Of a stretch of DNA of 64,000 nucleotides, positions 62,691 through 64,000 are shown piece after piece; position 1 is the first letter of the stretch; each line of letters opens with the position of its first letter. The notes under the pieces are model-generated. The model searched no databases. It was not told the DNA's origin and worked only from the letters and a program-made list of their open reading frames with translations. Source of the DNA: Nematostella vectensis (Eukaryota; Cnidaria; Anthozoa; Actiniaria; Edwardsiidae); the NCBI RefSeq assembly GCF_932526225.1, contig NC_064043.1, positions 16,366,085-16,430,084 on the forward strand, given 5' to 3'. A program made the translations under genes and the position numbers.

Positions 62691-63264
62691 GCAAATTAAG
62701 ACAACTTAATCATGACCAACAAGCGGATAAATCATGACCAACAAGTCGGATTAACACAGTTAAGAACGGAAATTATCAAGCGATCGGTCACTTTTGCAGG
62801 TGCAAAGGCTGTACGCCCTATCGAACGAGGCCCGCACTATTGAGACACAAGGCTTTTTCAAAAGACAGAGAGAGTAAATGAGATGTCCTTAAGGCAGGAA
62901 CTAGACTGCCAATCTGCTAGTTAGCAAGCTAATCTCAATTAAAAGTCAGTTTATTTTTGTTAGATAATTAACGTATTATAGATAGGTAATCCAATAGCTT
63001 TTCGTGAGATAGAAGTAAAGTTTATTGTGCAATTAATTTGAGGTAGAGAGTATTACACGACCACATAAGCTGTAATTTCTCTTGTGTTTAAAATGCATTT
63101 ATTTATTCATCATTTAGAAGGATCTGGTTTGCAATATATAATGGATCACTTCAGAAAAGTAAAGCGTTTTTTTTCTTTATGAAAGCTATTTATTTTCACC
63201 GGTAATTGCATGAATGTGCGCGCGCCGGTTAATGTCACAATGTGGTGGCGCCCCTTCCCATGAC

Positions 63265-63378
63265 TGTTAACCACACGGGTGTGTTTGATTACGATTAGGA
63301 GATTGCAATACTGTTGTCAGGCCTTGTTAACCACACGGGTGTGTTTGATTACGATTAGATTGCAATACTGTTGTCAGG
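63265..63378 (+). repeat. ~58-bp direct duplication
   Basis: GTTAACCACACGGGTGTGTT, TGATTACGATTAG, ATTGCAATACTGTTGTCAGG occurs twice in a row; the first copy has an extra GAG. Confidence 0.9.
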
Positions 63379-63639
63379 TCTAGCGAGACTAGCGAGAGGT
63401 TTGCGTCTTATCGTGTTCATTATCTTTGATGGAGATCTCTCAAAACTAATGTGCTGACATGTGAAACTAAATCCCGTGCCCAGAATTATTAGATATGAAT
63501 GAAAGTGTGCTTAAAAAGTTTCATTTTAAAGATGTCTTTTATTAGTTGAACTCTGGGAAATGCTCGTTTCTAGGCATGATAATGAAATTATAAGGAAGCA
63601 GAAATGATATGTTCTTTGTTTTCGTGGCTGAACTTATCG

Positions 63640-63865
63640 TTTTATTCGTCATTACTTCTGCCGTCATTATAAGACTTCACCTTCATTATAAGTCTTTACC
63701 GTCATTACCTCTGCCGTCATTATAAGTCTTAACCGTCATTACATCTACCGTCATTTTAAGTCTTAACCGTCATTACTTCTGCCGTCATTATAAGTCTTAA
63801 CCGTCATTACTTCTACCGTCATTTTAAGTCTTAACCGTCATTACTTCTACCGTCATTTTAAGTCT
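63640..63865 (+). repeat. 34-bp tandem repeat, about 6 units
   Basis: CGTCATTACTTCTGCCGTCA TTATAAGTCTTAAC with TACCGTCATTTTAAG variants. Confidence 0.92.
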
Positions 63866-64000
63866 CTGGATTCAGTGTAGCTACACAATCACTACAGCAC
63901 CAGGCCCAACGCAGTGACGGTGACGTTGCTTAGCAAAGATTGGGAGGTGATTGTGCGCAGGTGATTGTGCCCCATGGGACCGGTTTCACAAAGCCTGGAT

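Larger units (their letters stand above)
62691..64000 (+). other. spacer downstream of the GPCR
   Basis: No gene recognised. It contains TCATGACCAACAAG repeated at 62710 and 62735, the direct duplication at 63265-63378 and the 34-bp repeat at 63640-63865. Confidence 0.4.

Noticed and set aside
1-64000. tRNA, rRNA or other structured RNA genes
   Set aside because: I looked for conserved boxes and cloverleaf-like arms and saw none I could support without a covariance search.

Overview
This is a piece of an intron-rich animal genome crowded with transposons and minisatellites, most likely from a cnidarian such as a sea anemone (Nematostella-like). That assignment is an inference. It rests on GT-AG multi-exon genes for a receptor tyrosine phosphatase, a C-type lectin receptor and a rhodopsin-family GPCR, and on a decayed transposase whose motifs I recall as multicopy in cnidarian genomes. 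There are no bacterial operons, tRNAs, rRNAs or CRISPR arrays.

Layout: 1-3658 is the 5' part of a Ty3/gypsy retrotransposon on the minus strand, cut by the window edge. 3659-6000 is the 3' half of a membrane-receptor gene: a transmembrane exon, a short basic exon and a tail exon with ITAM spacing. 7167-9066 holds a 60-bp minisatellite and a ~200-bp inverted repeat. 9961-16198 is a complete 8-exon C-type lectin-like receptor (627 aa predicted). Its transmembrane exons lie in a segment nearly identical to 3659-4760, but it carries a different, tyrosine-rich tail. 16199-20993 is repeat-rich spacer.

20994-58967 is one 34-exon gene on the plus strand (1752 aa predicted; every splice phase fits) for a receptor protein tyrosine phosphatase. 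Order: signal peptide, F5/8C (discoidin) domain, sushi domain, about eight fibronectin III domains with a polybasic cleavage-like site, transmembrane helix, active-looking PTP domain D1, and D2 without its WPD aspartate. Its introns hold many minisatellites, a ~6-kb TTAA-flanked DNA transposon remnant with ~600-bp inverted ends, a ~4-kb LINE inserted inside a 31-bp minisatellite, and a MITE-like element. Several tandem repeats are amplified copies of the gene's own exon-intron junctions.

58968-61578 is spacer containing a 52-bp inverted repeat with two facing TATA boxes. 61579-62646 is a single-exon GPCR with a TATA box upstream and AATAAA 40 bp after its stop. The rest is repeat-bearing spacer.

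Functional reading: the two receptor loci and the phosphatase would all belong to phosphotyrosine signalling at the cell surface (tyrosine-motif tails, and an enzyme removing phosphate from such motifs). Any direct partnership between them is speculation. The most interesting points are the two receptors sharing a transmembrane module but having different signalling tails, and the splice-junction-derived tandem arrays in the phosphatase gene.
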